Notes: generated by a model from the letters alone, not told the origin. A stretch of 64,000 bases of DNA from Chelonoidis abingdonii (GCF_003597395.2 NC_133790.1:25538409-25602408); one strand, 5' to 3'. Shown: positions 40,918-52,660, counted from the stretch's first letter. Numbers and translations are program-made.

Positions 40918-41059
40918 GCTAAACCTGTTAGTTTAGAATATTTCTCTGTCCTCTTTGCAGCCTAATTTTTTTGTGCAATTTTACATACTCCTTAAATTTC
41001 ATACCTTGAGTACACTTGAGGTGAAAGCACTTTCTCATCCAGTGACTGAGCCTGAACCC

Positions 41060-42016
41060 TTTGGTTTCAAGCCATACCTGATGTGGTGATCTTATCCGTC
41101 TAACTAATAGACATAGTCTATGTCCTCTCTTGGTGAGAGCCATGTCCTGGACTGACACCTGTTATGTTGGTCCTCTTCCATCACGAATTGCTGATCCGGA
41201 GGTACCTGAATAAAGCTGTGCCTGCTGGACCAGTCCATGAGGGGAGCCTCAGACTCAGGAAGCTGCTTTATCTTACTCCAAAAAAGGAAGTCTCTTCTCA
41301 CAGATCCCACTTCTTTAGTGTCCCTGTAAGCAGAAAATATACAAGAGCTCCTGATGCTGGTGACAAGAAGGGACTTGTAATTTCCTTAGCCATCCTCGGC
41401 CTTCAATCTGAGATTGGTGCTGACTATGAACATAGTGCAGAAGCTTGATACTTCCTCCACTGAGTTGAGCCAGGGCAAATGTGAGCACCACTGAAAGGAT
41501 GAGCCATAGTACGAACTGTCCTCTCTTGAACAGAAAGGGTAAAGAAGCTAAAGAAAAGTCATGGACTCTTCCAAGCCAAAAGCACAGAGTTCTTACTTCC
41601 CTAAGAAGTCTAGTAGGGCTCTCACCCCCTTTCCTTCTCCTCCTGGCCATCCTGCTCAGAGCAGATCTTGCTTCTTCACTGAACTGAAACTTGATGTCAG
41701 CAAAGTCTTGCTGGCACCAACAACCCTAGGACCAGACTTAGTGCCAGAACTACTGGCGGTGCTTTCAGATCTGTCACTGACCTTCACCTTTGAGCCCATA
41801 GCATTGGTCATGATATTAATACCTCTGGTTCTGATCTCTCTGGCACTGGAGAGAGTTGAATCTTCGATACTGATTGTCTCACATTATATTTCTGAGATGT
41901 CAGTATCACTCCTAGGTCCAATCCACTCCTCTAACACTTCTTCCCCTACCTATTCCTTCTTTCCAGACTCTAGCATGTACCCTTCACCAGAACCCAGGCA
42001 TTCTCATAAGGAATAA
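41060..42016 (+). pseudogene. DIRS copy 3 gag-like region
   Basis: GESHVLD at about 41132 corresponds to the G-E-S-H part of the zinc module in copies 1 and 4, but the cysteine pairs around it are lost or out of frame. A longer open stretch at 41561-42016 (151 codons) is rich in Ser, Pro and Leu and reads like the Ser/Pro-rich middle of gag in copies 2 and 4. It ends where a CR1 tail begins at 42018. Assignment rests on position and composition more than on motifs. Confidence 0.4.
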
Positions 42017-42062
42017 CTCATAGACTTTAACACCAGAAAGGGACCATTGTGATCATCTAGTC

Positions 42063-42373
42063 CAGGGGTCGGCAACCTTTCAGAAGTGGTGTTCCGAGTC
42101 TTCATGAATGCATTCTAATTCAAGGTTTCATGTGCCAGTAATACATTTTAACGTTTTTAGAAGGTCTCTTTCCTTAAGTCTATAATATATAACTAAACTA
42201 TTGTTATATGTAAAGTAAATAAGGTTTTTTAAATGTTTAAGAAGCTTCATTTAAAATTAAATTAAAATTCAGAGCCCTCTGGACCAGCGGCCAGGACCTG
42301 GGCAGCGTGAGTGCTACTGAAAATCAGCTTGCATGCTGCCTTTGGCACACGTGCCATAGGTTGCCTACCCCTG
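42063..42373. mobile_element. hAT MITE with perfect 8-bp target duplication
   Basis: Ends CAGGGGTCGGCAACCT and complement AGGTTGCCTACCCCTG are flanked by ATCTAGTC on both sides (42055-42062 and 42374-42381). Same family as 17704-18014 in the other orientation. It has no coding capacity. Confidence 0.92.
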
Positions 42374-42817
42374 ATCTAGTCTGACCTCCAGCACATGGCA
42401 GGCCACAGAACCTTGCCCATGTACCTCTGTGATAGACCCATAACCTCTGGCTGAGTTACTGAAGTCCCCAAATCATGATTTAAAGACTTGAAGTTACAGA
42501 GAATCCACCAGTTACCTTATTTCTGATCTGCAGGTGACCCATGCCCCATGCTGTAGAGGAAGGCAATTCCCCCTTCCCCACCAGAATGTCTTCCACTTGG
42601 AGTCCAGGGAAAATTCCTTCCTTACCCCAAATATGGTTATTAGTTAGACCCTGAGCATATGGACAAGATCCACCAGTCAGACACCTGGGAAGGAATTCTG
42701 TGTAGTAACTTGGAGCCCTCTCCATCTAGTGTCTCGTCACTGGCCGTTGCAGATATTTGCTGCTGACCGTCACAGATTGACTTCATGCCATTGTAGGTAG
42801 TCTCATCATACCATCCC

Positions 42818-43990
42818 CTACATAAATTTAAGAAACTCAGTCTTGAAGCCAGTTTGGTTTTTTGCCCCCACTATTCCTCTTGGGAGACTGTTCCAGAACT
42901 TCACTCTTCTGATGGTTATAAACCTTTGTCTAATTTTAAGCCTAAACTTGTTGAAGACCAGTTTATATCCATTTGTTCTCGTATCAACACTGGCGCTTAA
43001 CTCCTCTCCCTCTCTGGTATTTATCCCTTTGATGTATTTATAGAGAGCAATCATATCTCCCCATAGTCTTCTTGTGGTTAGTCTACACAAGCCAAGGTCT
43101 TTGAGTCTCCTCTCACAGGGTAGGTTTTCCATTTCTCTGATCCCAGGAGCCCTTCTCTGTACCTGTTCTAGTTTGAATTCGTCTTTCTTAAACACGGGAG
43201 ATCAGAATTGCACACAGTATTTCAGATGAGGTCTCACCAGTGCCTGATCTAATGATATTAATACTTCCCTGTCTCTACTGGAAATACTGTTCCTGATGCA
43301 TAGTAGGACTGCATTAGCCTCTTTCGTAGCTGCATCACATTGGTGGCTCATAGTCATCTTGTGATCAACCAGTACACCCAGTTCTTTCTCCTCCTCTGTC
43401 GCTTCCAACTGCAAAGTCCCTGGCTTATAGCAAAAATTCTTGTTGTTAGTCCGTAAGTGCATGACCTTGTACTTTGCAGTATTTAATTTCATCCCATTTC
43501 TGTTACTCCAGTTTTCAAGGCCATCCAGATCTTCTTGTATGATATTCTGGACCTCCTCTGTATTGGTTGTATCTCCCGTTTTTTGTGCCATCCGCACCTT
43601 TATTAGAACACTCTCATTTTTTGTGCCAAGGTCATTAATAAAAATGTTAAATACAATTGGTCCTAAAATTGATCCCTGAGGAACTAGTAACCTCACTCCA
43701 GCCTGACAGTTCACCTTTCAGTATGACGTGTTGTAGTCTTCCCTTGAACCAGTTCCTTATTCACCTTTCAGTTTTGATATTAATTCCCATCTTCTCTAAT
43801 TTAACTAAGAATTTCCTGTGTGGAACTGTATCAGATGCCTTACTGAAATCCAGGTAGATCAGATCTACTGCATTTCTTTTGTCTAAAAAAATCAATTACT
43901 TTCTCAAAGAAGGAGATTAGGTTGGTCTGGCATGTTCTACCTTTTGTAAAACCATGTTGTATTTTATCCAAATTACCATTTACCTCTGTG
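42818..43990 (-). pseudogene. CR1 ORF2, RT palm to C-terminus
   Basis: Reading the minus strand downwards: 44025-43840 gives QHGFTKGRTCQTNLISFFEK; 43714-43202 gives LVPQGSILGPIVFNIFINDL, a degraded catalytic box region, ENWSNRNGMKLNTAKYKVMH, KELGVLVDHKMTMSHQC and LVRPHLKYCVQF; 43195-42818 gives RRLKDLGLCRLTTRRLWGDM and KFWNSLPRGIVGA. This is the standard CR1 order of finger, palm, thumb and C-terminal segment. The enzyme would copy CR1 RNA at a nicked target. A frameshift near 43200 and stops make it dead, although each block is open for over 100 codons. Confidence 0.8.
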
Positions 43991-43994
43991 TCCT

Positions 43995-44794
43995 TGTAAC
44001 AGGGCGTGACACACCACTGTGGCACCTCGTGCTAAACGTCCTGGGAATTAGCTCTCGGCCCTTCCAGTCCACCATCAGCTAGTAGTGTCACGCCTGTCGT
44101 CATTGCTGTCTCCACTCTTTGGACCCACTTCGGTCCCCGGAACGCAATGTCCTCTTCGGGCACGGTCCTCCAGCTGTGTCCCCACTCTGGTATCTCCTTC
44201 CTTCTGGGGGATGAGCAGTCCTTAGTCCTGCCACTTGCCTCAGCAGGCAACTGCTGTCCAGGGTCCAGCACCTTGCCTCGGGCAAAGTGCAGTCTGGATA
44301 CCAGCCACTATCCTCATTGGCAAGTGGGTTGCAAGGCAGGGGGCCCAGGTCCCCCTACTACTCTGGGTCCCGAACCAGGGACCCTGTAGCCAGCAGCCAC
44401 CTCCTGCCCTCTTCCAACCTGTTGCCTGTTTTTCCTGGGCCACTTCCCCTGTAGCCCTAGCACTGTCTTGGCCCTTGCAGCAAAGCTCTAGCCTGGCAGT
44501 GGTCAGCCAGCAGCTCACCCTCACACTCTGCTGCCCCTGCCCACCACTGCTCTATCTATGACGCTTCTTCAGGCAGCCATTCTTCCTCATGTGCCTTCCA
44601 GGGAGAGACTCCCTTCTGCTCTGCTGAGCAGCCCTTATATATGGCCCTTATTGGCCCTGATTGGCCACTCCAGCAAGCCCGCCCCCTATTGGTGAGCTCA
44701 GTAAGCCTTTTTCTAATTTAGCTGGGTTCTGCACAGCCTCCCCAAGGCTGCTTTAACCCTTCTTCTGCCTATGTAGGGCAGCCGCCCCACCACA
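43995..44794 (-). repeat. Solo LTR (minus strand) with 5-bp target duplication
   Basis: An 800-bp segment with TGTAACAGG at its left edge and CCACCACA at its right edge, flanked by GTCCT on both sides (43990-43994 and 44795-44799). Read on the minus strand it starts TGTGGTGGGG, carries several CCAAT boxes (complements of ATTGG at about 44649-44690) and a TATATAA box near 44635-44642, and ends CCTGTTACA. This is a U3-R-U5 layout of an endogenous retrovirus or Gypsy-type LTR. No internal genes remain. It is inserted in the RT region of the minus-strand CR1. Confidence 0.85.
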
Positions 44795-44889
44795 GTCCTT
44801 AACTACTTTCTCTTTCAAAATTTGTTCCAAGACCAAGCATACAATTGAAGTCAAACTAACAGGCCTGTAGTTTCCTGGATCAGAAGATG

Positions 44890-45170
44890 GTGTGAAGGCC
44901 AAGACTATAACAGGGTTCAAAAAAGAACTAGATAAATTAATGGAGGATAGGTCCATATGTGTCTGTTAGCCAGGATGGGCAGGGATGGTGTCCCTAGCTT
45001 CTGTTTGCTGGAAGTTGGGAATGAGTGGCAGGGAATGGATCACTTCATGATTACCTGTTCTGTTCATTCCCTCTGGGGCACCTGACATTGGCCACTGTTG
45101 GAAGACAGGATACGGGGCCTGGACAGGATGGACCTTTGGTCTGACCCAGTATGGCTGTTCTTATGGTCTT
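44890..45170 (+). mobile_element. CR1 LINE 3' end (second subfamily), plus strand
   Basis: Reads AACAGGGTTCAAAAAAGAAC, GGATGGGCAGGGATGGTGTC and GACCTTTGGTCTGACCCAGT, ending GTTCTTATGGTCTTA, the tail of a CR1 subfamily different from the GGACTAGATGACC group. It is inserted in the minus-strand CR1 and is therefore younger than it. Confidence 0.8.
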
Positions 45171-45589
45171 ATCATTTTTTCCCCTTTCTTAAAAATAGGG
45201 ACTATGTTAGCAATTCTCTAGTCATAGGGTACAACCCCTGAATTTACAGATTCATTAAAAATCCTTTCTATTGGGCTTGCAATTTCATGTGCCAGTTCCT
45301 GTAATAATCTTGCCTGGAGATTATCCGGACCTCTTCATTTAGTCCCATTAAGCAGTTTGAGTTTGACTTTCATCTTGGATGTGGTAATTTCTACTTCATA
45401 TCCTAATTTTTATTAGTCACCCTGCCACTATCCCTAAACTGCTTATTACCCTTATTAAAAACTGAAACCAAGTATTTGTTTAGGTGTTGGGCCATGCCTA
45501 GATTGTCTCTGATCTCCATTCATCCTCAGTGGTTAGTGGTCCCTGTTCTTCTTTTCTTGTTTTCTTTTTATTTATATGGCTCCTGAATT

Positions 45590-47470
45590 ATCACCCCAAT
45601 CTATGCAGTCTGACTCTAAGGGCATCCCTCATATTCCTTGTCCTAGAACAACTAAATCTCTTCTTGGCCCTGCCATACTTTGGTAGTCTTCTCCTTGGGT
45701 ATCAGGACCATTGCGCCCATACCTCTTTAATTTTCCACACTGACCTTACTGTGCATACTTGGATTGCCCATATGGACCTTCTAGAAACTGTTTTTCCTTC
45801 TCTTTCCTCCCATAGATGACCTAGGTCTCCACCAGTTTAGGTCCCTGACTAGATCACCCAGTGAAGTAGATTGTCTTGAAGAATGAGAGAGGGTATGAAG
45901 AGAAATCAGGAGTCTCAGGAGACAGAGAGCTGATATAGTCCGATTCTGAGTTCCACAGGAGGCTGCTATTATTCGCTCCCCTGAAGGATTTGTTGTCATT
46001 CTTGCCTGATTAGGCAGTGACTTGTGCTCAAATACTATCGTCTAATGACTTCAAAACCTTACAGGAGTTATTGGAAAGAACTGCAAACAGTTTAGATATT
46101 GAACCATCTGTGGAGCAGGAGAAGGCTCATAAATACTTTGACATCCTACATGCTCTCTTCCCAGATGATTGATGACGCCTAATGAGGTGTTTTAGCGCCT
46201 GTAAGAGAGATGCAACGGTCTTACCTTTGCTCACTTGGCCATAGGAGGAACAAAGAAGTTTCTGAAATGCTCCTGATTCTGTGGTGGTTTCAGCAGCACA
46301 GGAGAAGCCCAAGTAATCAGGGCCATCAAAAACTACTCCCTAGGATAAAGATCCTGGGAGACTTGAACTTTAGGATAGGAAGACCTACTCCTCAGCATCT
46401 GCAGTTATGAATAGCAAATTATAGCTCTGTTTGTAAAATGTGATTAACTTGGAGCAGAATATCATCCATTGTTGAAAATCTCTCATAGAAATTTAGGACT
46501 GACTCAATCTGTTATCTTGGAGAGGCAATCGATAGCCAGGATTTTGCTCCAAGAAGGTTTGAAGTTTATATTGAGAGCCATGTATCAATCCCTCCAGAGC
46601 TTCCTTCTCCCCCATTTTCAGTTGTCATCTTTATTATCTCCCCAGGTATGGGCTGGGATTACCTCATACCAATGGGTACTGGAGATAATTTCCAAAGATG
46701 ACTCCTCACTTCCAATTTGTTTTGCTCTTTAGGATTAAGAGTGAATTATGAGTCATTCCTCACTTCTGCTCAGTTCAGTCTACAAAAAAATTCCTAACGT
46801 TAGACAGATTTCAGATTATTATGTCCTTGATTTCCACCTCAGGGAAAACCTTGCAAGAACAGCAAGAATCTGTGTCAAATTATTGTCACATAGTATCGTG
46901 CACGTCTGTTGTGCCCGTTGAAAGATATCACCTCTGCCACCTTCAGGACTGGCTAAGATCTGTCTATCAACTTGTCAAGCACTGTATGGATGCTCCTCCT
47001 TAGTGTCAATTGAAATTCTAGGTATGTGGCTCTGAAAAGAGTCCTTGCTCCATATCTTTGTGCTGGAACTCAGGCTATGTAGGCTTGTCACAGTGTCTAT
47101 TCTACCACAGTGAAGATCTTGACAGACATTACCTCCTCAGTGTATTATATTAATAGGCTGGGGTTTCCTGTTCATCCCCCTCTGTCATGAAGCACTTAAG
47201 CTGTGGAAATGGTGACATGTTCGTGAGAGAACTATTCTGGCTCTTTATGAATCTACTAGGGACATGCAATGAATTGACAGATTACCTCAGCAGATTGTAC
47301 TCAGCCAACCATGAGTCACTGAAGGACTCTATCCTAATGCCTGTATTCAACAAATAGGGTTTTTCTGTGGTAAATCGGTTTACCACCATCAGAAGCCACA
47401 AATCCCCTCGCTTCTGCTCCAGAGCAGACATCAGTCCGGGGTCTATACATGATGCTTTCTTCTTTTCTCT
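45590..47470 (+). pseudogene. DIRS copy 3 pol remnant (pre-RT, connection, RNase H, methylase-like)
   Basis: At 46645-46700 the frame reads WAGITSYQWVLEIISKD, like DKWVIEVIT of copy 1. At 46845-46980 pieces match the connection region (HLRENLARTARICVKLL; LQDWLRSVYQ). At 47113-47163 KILTDITSSVYYINRLG matches the RNase H VFTDNTIAMYYVNKQGG block of copy 4. At 47270-47306 LTDYLSRLYS matches LADQLSR. At 47400-47460 SPRFCSRADISPGSIHDAF matches the segment after RNase H. The RT core between pre-RT and connection is missing. The many stops show long decay. Confidence 0.6.
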
Positions 47471-47573
47471 CATCTCAAGATCTTCATGTCTTTCCTCCCA
47501 TTCCTGTAATACTAAAAATCATAAAATCAAGATCCAGCCACACTGATACTCTCAGTGCCTTATTGGCCTAGAC

Positions 47574-47834
47574 TAGAGATGGCTTTAGGCCGATTCCCCC
47601 AATTCCCTGGAATCGGACCCTGCGCCTAAGAGGGCCCCAAGCCTTAGGTGCCCTTTTATTTTTTATTTTTTTTAATCACTCATCAGCTGTCCGCTCTGGG
47701 GGGTCTTTGGCGGCATTTTGGAAGTGGGGGTCCTTCAGTGCTGTGGAACACCTGGAGTGGACCCCCTGCCTCCGAAGCCCCGGACTGCTGCCGGGTCTTC
47801 GAATCAGGCTCCGCAGTTCATAAAGCCGGCCCTG
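47574..47834. mobile_element. hAT element 1 of an adjacent pair
   Basis: Starts TAGAGATGGCTTTAGGCCGA (a mutated terminus) and ends AAAGCCGGCCCTG, complementary to CAGGGCCGGCTTT. It is flanked by GCCTAGAC at 47566-47573 and 47835-47842, a perfect 8-bp duplication. It is related in its ends to 23373-23804. No transposase is present. Confidence 0.85.
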
Positions 47835-47842
47835 GCCTAGAC

Positions 47843-48140
47843 CAATGGTGGGCAACCTGCAGCCTGTCGGAGTAATCTGCTGGCAGGCTGCCAGACAGTT
47901 TGTTTACCTTTGCACGACTGCCCGCAACTCCCAGTGGCCGTGGTTGGCCGTTCCCAGCCAATGGGAGCTGTGGGAAGCGGCTCGGGCCGTAGGGACGTGC
48001 TGGCTTCCGCTTCCTGCAGCTCCCATTGGCTGGGAACGGCGAACCACGGCCACTGGGAGCTGCAGGCGGCCCTGCAAATGTAAACAAACTGGCAGCCCAT
48101 CACCGGATTACCTTGACAGGCTGCAGGTTGCTCACCACTG
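47843..48140. mobile_element. hAT element 2 of an adjacent pair
   Basis: Ends CAATGGTGGGCAACCTGCAG and complement CTGCAGGTTGCTCACCACTG. It is flanked by GCCTAGAC at 47835-47842 and 48141-48148, the same 8 bases that flank element 1. The interior contains two near-complementary GC-rich arms (CCCAGTGGCCGTGGTTGGC and its complement), so it is a foldback. Confidence 0.9.
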
Positions 48141-48160
48141 GCCTAGACAGAGTTGCCTGA

Positions 48161-48456
48161 GGAATTGTCTACATTGCATCTCAGAGCATGCCTCCCAGTC
48201 TAGGTAGACAGACATGTGATAGCTCGAGCAAAGCTTGTGTGCTAAAAATAGCCATGTGGATGGTGTGGCATGGGCTAGCTACCTAAGCTTGGACCTATGG
48301 GGATGGGCAGGCTGGTACTTGGCTGGCTAACCTATGCTGCTGTTCGTACCACAGCATCCATTCTGTTATTTTTAGTGCACTAACTCTGCTTGAGCTAGTG
48401 TGTGTCAGTCTGCTCGGGGTGGAAGGTATGCTCCCAGCTGCAGTATAGACATACCC
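48161..48456. mobile_element. Harbinger-type MITE, decayed
   Basis: Left end GGAATTGTCTACATTGCAT, right end complement GGGTATGTCTATACTGCAG. Flanking triplets TGA and TCA would be a decayed TWA duplication. Internal TAGCTCGAGCAAAGCTTGTG and its partner TGCTTGAGCTAGTGTG are complementary modules. Confidence 0.6.
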
Positions 48457-51084
48457 TCATAATCTCACAGCACCTATCAATCCAGCAGCCAATCTGCTAG
48501 ACTTGATCTCCCAAGATCGAGGGCAAACTTTTCATGCAGACCTCACATCTCTATACCTGACTGCATGAAAGTTGATTGGTTGAGCATGATGAAAGAGTAC
48601 TCTTTCACAAAAGGCCGGGAGATTGTGATATGGAGGAGACAGTTTCAGGTACACTATTCCAGAGCACAACACAGGGTTATTCTTTCAATTATTTATTGAT
48701 TGCAAGAGGTTAAGTATTTGCCCTTCTGGTCACAGGAAGGTGCATAGTTAGTGCCTGGAGAGATAAGAAGAAGATAAAGTACAGTTCACTTGAATAAACC
48801 AGGTGGCAAAACCCCAGAGGCTGAAAATAAGAATGTTAAATTCTTCTGACAGCTGCACATCCAAGTTTGTAATGAGAAAAATGGTACAGAGCTTTGCTAC
48901 AGTGCAGTTTTTCAGTTGGCCATGTGAGGGCCATGTCGTTATTGAAATTTCCATATGTTCTCCTTGACCCTTTTGTTGTTCTTTTTTAAAAGAAAAGTGG
49001 TTTTGATGTACGTGTTTTGGCTGTGCAATTCTTTAAGGGTTTGTTTAGACAGTGTGCTTGAGATGGCTAGCAGAAACCTTGTTATGAACTTTAAACACAG
49101 CTGTTTCATTTTATGATGTGGATATTTTTTCATTGCTATACAATTTCTCCTTGTAGTAGGAAAGAAGAGTCCTGGGAGAAAGGAGCATAAACCATGGACT
49201 TCATAATAAGGATGGAGTGGGATATATCTGTTCTTCTAGTAAGCTACATAATTTGAAGAGGGCTGAGCTGTGCCAATGTATTTTTATTTTTTAAAATCAG
49301 GGCAATTACAATTTGATCCAGAAATAAGATACTTAAGTTTGGGCAACTTGCAGATCCTTAACTCTTTGCCAGTCTTACTAGGAAACTTGTGCCACAGGAG
49401 GGCACGCATGCACCTTTTCTGTGGTTTCAGGAATAAACTGACTTGTATGTTTATAGCTACTTTTAACATGCAACAAAATACGTTTTTTCCCTTGTTACGC
49501 AACTTCACAAATCTCTGTGCAGTTCTGTATTCACTGTTAAATATTTAATTTCTGAAAAATGAGATCTTAGTATTTGTTTCCAAAAGCATATGCCTGTTTT
49601 TCAAAGCGTATTTTATACCTTCCTTCCTTCTTTACTTGAAGAATCTGAAGAGATAGTACTATGAACCCAACTAGACAAAATTAATCCATTGTATTTACAT
49701 TACTTGAGTGGATGTTTGAAAATGATACTTTGTTGCTCTGTGAAGATGAAGTAGTGAAACTGAGCACTGAAAATAAAACAGATGTTGCTAATCTTGTGTT
49801 TGCAGGATCTTGTAACATTTAATTAAAGGGTGGTGTAATTCCCATGTCACCTTACTTTAACTAAAGTTTACATTTTTGGACTATGAACTAAGGGCCATCT
49901 TTTGAAAACCTTTACTTGTGTGAGTAATCCTTGTAGAAGTAATCCTAATGACTTCAATGTGACTTAACTGAGTAGGGGTTTTCAAGATTGCCGCCTAAAT
50001 TGAAATGCTGTATACACTTATTGCTTCCATATCTTTGATGCTCAAATTTGAAGAGGAAAGCAAAGATCAAGGTACATAATTACTATGCTACCCACACAGA
50101 CAACCTTGGTTAGAACAATATTTAGATAGTAAAGTTAACTGACTCAGAAGCTAGTGAATAGAAAAGTTTGTCACCTGTGCAACCTTATTTTGGTCCCTTA
50201 TGTGCATGCATTATGATAGTAATTATATGGTTGTAAGCTAATTTTTTCCCCAGTGGGACTGCTGGCTCATTCAGTGCACAGAAAAGACTGTTTATGGGAA
50301 GAAACAGCTATTTAATGTTTCTCTTTTTCCTCATTCAGTGTGTGGCTCTGTATTTTGTTTACTGCATGCTATCCAAACCCTCCTTTGGTGTGGAACTTTT
50401 ATGTGGGCTTTTCTGTTGGTGCTTAACACAGTCATATCTCAGCATTTTGAACACTAGTGAATTTACTTTCACAACTTCCCTGTGAGATATTAGAGTATTA
50501 TCATCACCATTTTACAGATGGAGAACTGAGTTACGGGGAGAAATGCAATCAAACTTTTGAAATGTCTTCACTAATTTTGTGTGCCTCAGTGATTGCACCT
50601 CTAATTTAGATACTTAGAGGCCTAATATTTCAGAGTACTTTTTTATTATAGTACCTTTATATGTTTAAAGCATTGTTCAAACTTTAACTAATGTACACAA
50701 ACCCTTTGGCAGTTAGGCGGGTATTTTTATTCCCGTTTTGCTGATAGGGAAACTGAGAGAGACCGAATAACTTATACAGCATCATGCAAGAAGTGTGTGG
50801 CAGGGGCAGGGTTAGAAATGATATCTGCTTGGTGATATTCACTTGTCTTATGCAGAAGATCATCCTAGCTCTTACTGCAGTTCTCTGTCTCATTCTGTGC
50901 GCACTTTTCATCTTCAGCGCAAAGAAAATGAGGCAGTGGTTCTACATATAACAAGGCTAATTCACTGTGTGGGTCTGAATCTTTCACTGGCCACCGTCCA
51001 ACCTGTGCACTAAATGAGGCAGGAAAAATAGTGTGTAATCATATTAAAATGGTGACCAAAACTTAATGGAGGAGTAAAATTCTA
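48457..51084. other. Intronic sequence, nothing recognised
   Basis: AT-rich MED13L intron sequence. ORFs are short and show no motif. No transposon termini are found by eye. Confidence 0.45.
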
Positions 51085-51200
51085 AGAAAAGGAAGGAGTG
51101 AGAGCAGCAGAATAAGGACAATGAACTTGAGAAAAGCAGACTTAGAGATCTGGTAGGTAAGATGCCATGGGAAGAAAATCTAAGGAATAGAGGAGTTTTC
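51085..51200 (+). mobile_element. Short CR1 LINE fragment
   Basis: AGAGCAGCAGAATAAGGACA, CTTGAGAAAAGCAGACTTAG and TCTGGTAGGTAAGATGCCAT match, with small changes, the CR1 segment at about 24212-24290. Truncated on both sides. Confidence 0.65.
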
Positions 51201-51212
51201 TGAGTGATAGTT

Positions 51213-52660
51213 CCTGTTGTGTTCCTCAGGGTTTATGCATGCACGCCATGCGTCTGGTGCCAGAGAACTTGAATGTAGTAGTATCAGTTGGTCTGCGCAT
51301 GTGCCCTTTCTTCACCTCATGGTTTTGTCCAAGATGATAAAGGATGGAGTGGACTGACCACATCTCTAGTTTCTTCTCACCATCACATAGTCTCACTTGG
51401 AGCTACTGGTGTCCTCTCGTGTGTGACACACCTTAAAAACTGTAGAGTTGTATATAGTTTAGTTTTTTTTTTTTCAGTAGTATTTGGAATAGAACTGAGA
51501 TTTTTGGGGATACTGTTTATGGGTTAATCCCACGCCCATAACCATGCATGAATGCTGGACTATGCTGAAGATGCCAGGATTTAAAATCTGCGCCTCCTGC
51601 CTGCGTTTCTTCTTGATCAGTGATGAACATCAATGCTGCCTCTACTGCTTGAGAGAAGCCCACATTTTGTCCAGGGGCAGTATCTGCAAGCCTTTCCAAA
51701 GCTGCACCTGAGAAGGCTGGGCTCTCTGCCTTAACAAGCACCTCATGGAAGTCGCCATGAGGCCTTAGTAGGACCCAGACTAGGAAAACCTCCTCCCCCC
51801 CTCCCCCCCCGTACATGAGCCTCAGGCAGCCAGGAGTGCACCTCCAGGTATGGAGCGCAAGTCTGGCTCTGATAGTACCACTGCTATGGACTCCATGCTG
51901 CTGTTTAGTTGGGAGGTTAGGAAACGTGTATAAGCATGACAGTAAGTCTGTCTTCCAAACTGAAGAAAAGTGTTGCACCTTCAATGAGTTCCAGCCATGG
52001 GAAGGCAGCGTGCTCCAAGATGCACAAGTGTGACCAAAAAACACCCCCGCACAAACTGGCGGATCCACCTGTACTGGGTACCGAGTTGCATACACCGTCA
52101 ACATTGTCATCCTTTAAGACGAGGAATCCATTGGTTCCGGGAAAATCCTCTGCTCTGGCTACGGAACGAGTACCATTAACACTCAGGAGATCAAAAAAAG
52201 CACCAGAGTCACATGAACTGTTTGCCCTGAGAGAACTGAGATCTCCATGCCTTCCACTAGCATCCACGTTTAGGGAGGCCAGATCTCTCACTCAGGACAT
52301 ACCGCAGTCAAGACAGGCTTCACCACATCCTTCAGTGGTTTACACGCTTCCGCTGCTCTGATGGTATTGCCATTGGAACGAGGATCTTGTCCTTGGAGGA
52401 GTTGGATGGAGTGCAGGGGCCACTCACCCCCTACTGCCACTACCAATAACCAAAAAGTCCGTGGCAGTACCCTCCTCTCCAACTGCAGAGGAGCTACTGG
52501 TTTCTCACGTCCTGGGGCCTTCTGCAGCATCTGTCGGATCTGTCCTGCTGACCCTACTGGGGATCCATGCCTCAGTACTCACTCTCAGAACCTGCCAAGT
52601 CTGCAAGAGAGGCTTTGCCCCTCTCCCCGTCTAGAGCTCCCTTGAGCAGATGCTCCAAAC
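51213..52660 (+). mobile_element. DIRS-type retrotransposon, copy 5 (5' part only)
   Basis: A leader of about 350 bp is followed by a gag-like ORF with the conserved zinc module, then Ser/Pro-rich gag sequence to about 52660. No RT, RNase H, recombinase, ICR or right repeat follows; another repeat and a CR1 take over. The left end is set where the leader-like sequence begins and is uncertain. Confidence 0.65.
51571..52660 (+). pseudogene. DIRS copy 5 gag-like region
   Basis: ATG at 51571 starts MPGFKICASC, aligning with MPGSLGFK-C-x2-C of copy 4. The ligands follow at the family spacing: C-x2-C-x9-H-x2-C-x2-C-x4-H; the first cysteine of the last pair is replaced by Gly, the second is kept (GSICKPF). 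A TGA ends this frame at 51709-51711. Later, 51936-52361 is open for 141 codons and is rich in Ser, Pro and basic residues (SMSSSHGKAACSKMHK), as in the middle of gag in other copies. It is a dead copy. Minus-strand ORFs here are antisense shadows. Confidence 0.6.

Larger units (their letters stand above)
42018..45585 (-). mobile_element. CR1 LINE, minus strand, long 3' part with three nested insertions
   Basis: On the minus strand it runs from a RT-upstream region near 45585 to the CR1 tail ending at 42018 (complement TTTAAAGTCTATGA). Its parts are separated by a hAT (42063-42373), a solo LTR (43995-44794) and a plus-strand CR1 end (44890-45170). It lies within DIRS copy 3. The 5' end at 45585 is approximate. 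Confidence 0.8.
40640..47520 (+). mobile_element. Old DIRS-type retrotransposon, copy 3 (broken by nested insertions)
   Basis: DIRS-like pieces occur in the right order on both sides of a minus-strand CR1: gag-like sequence at about 41060-42016, then pre-RT, connection, RNase H and methylase-like pieces at 46640-47470. The RT core, recombinase, ICR and right repeat are not found. The left border is vague; a leader-like stretch begins around 40640. Divergence from copies 1, 2 and 4 is much higher, so this insertion is old. Confidence 0.6.

Noticed and set aside
44032..44561. ORFs of 79-108 codons on both strands
   Set aside because: They fall inside a solo LTR; no coding function is expected.
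51517..52110. 197-codon minus-strand ORF
   Set aside because: Antisense of the DIRS copy 5 gag region, which has the zinc module in the sense direction.
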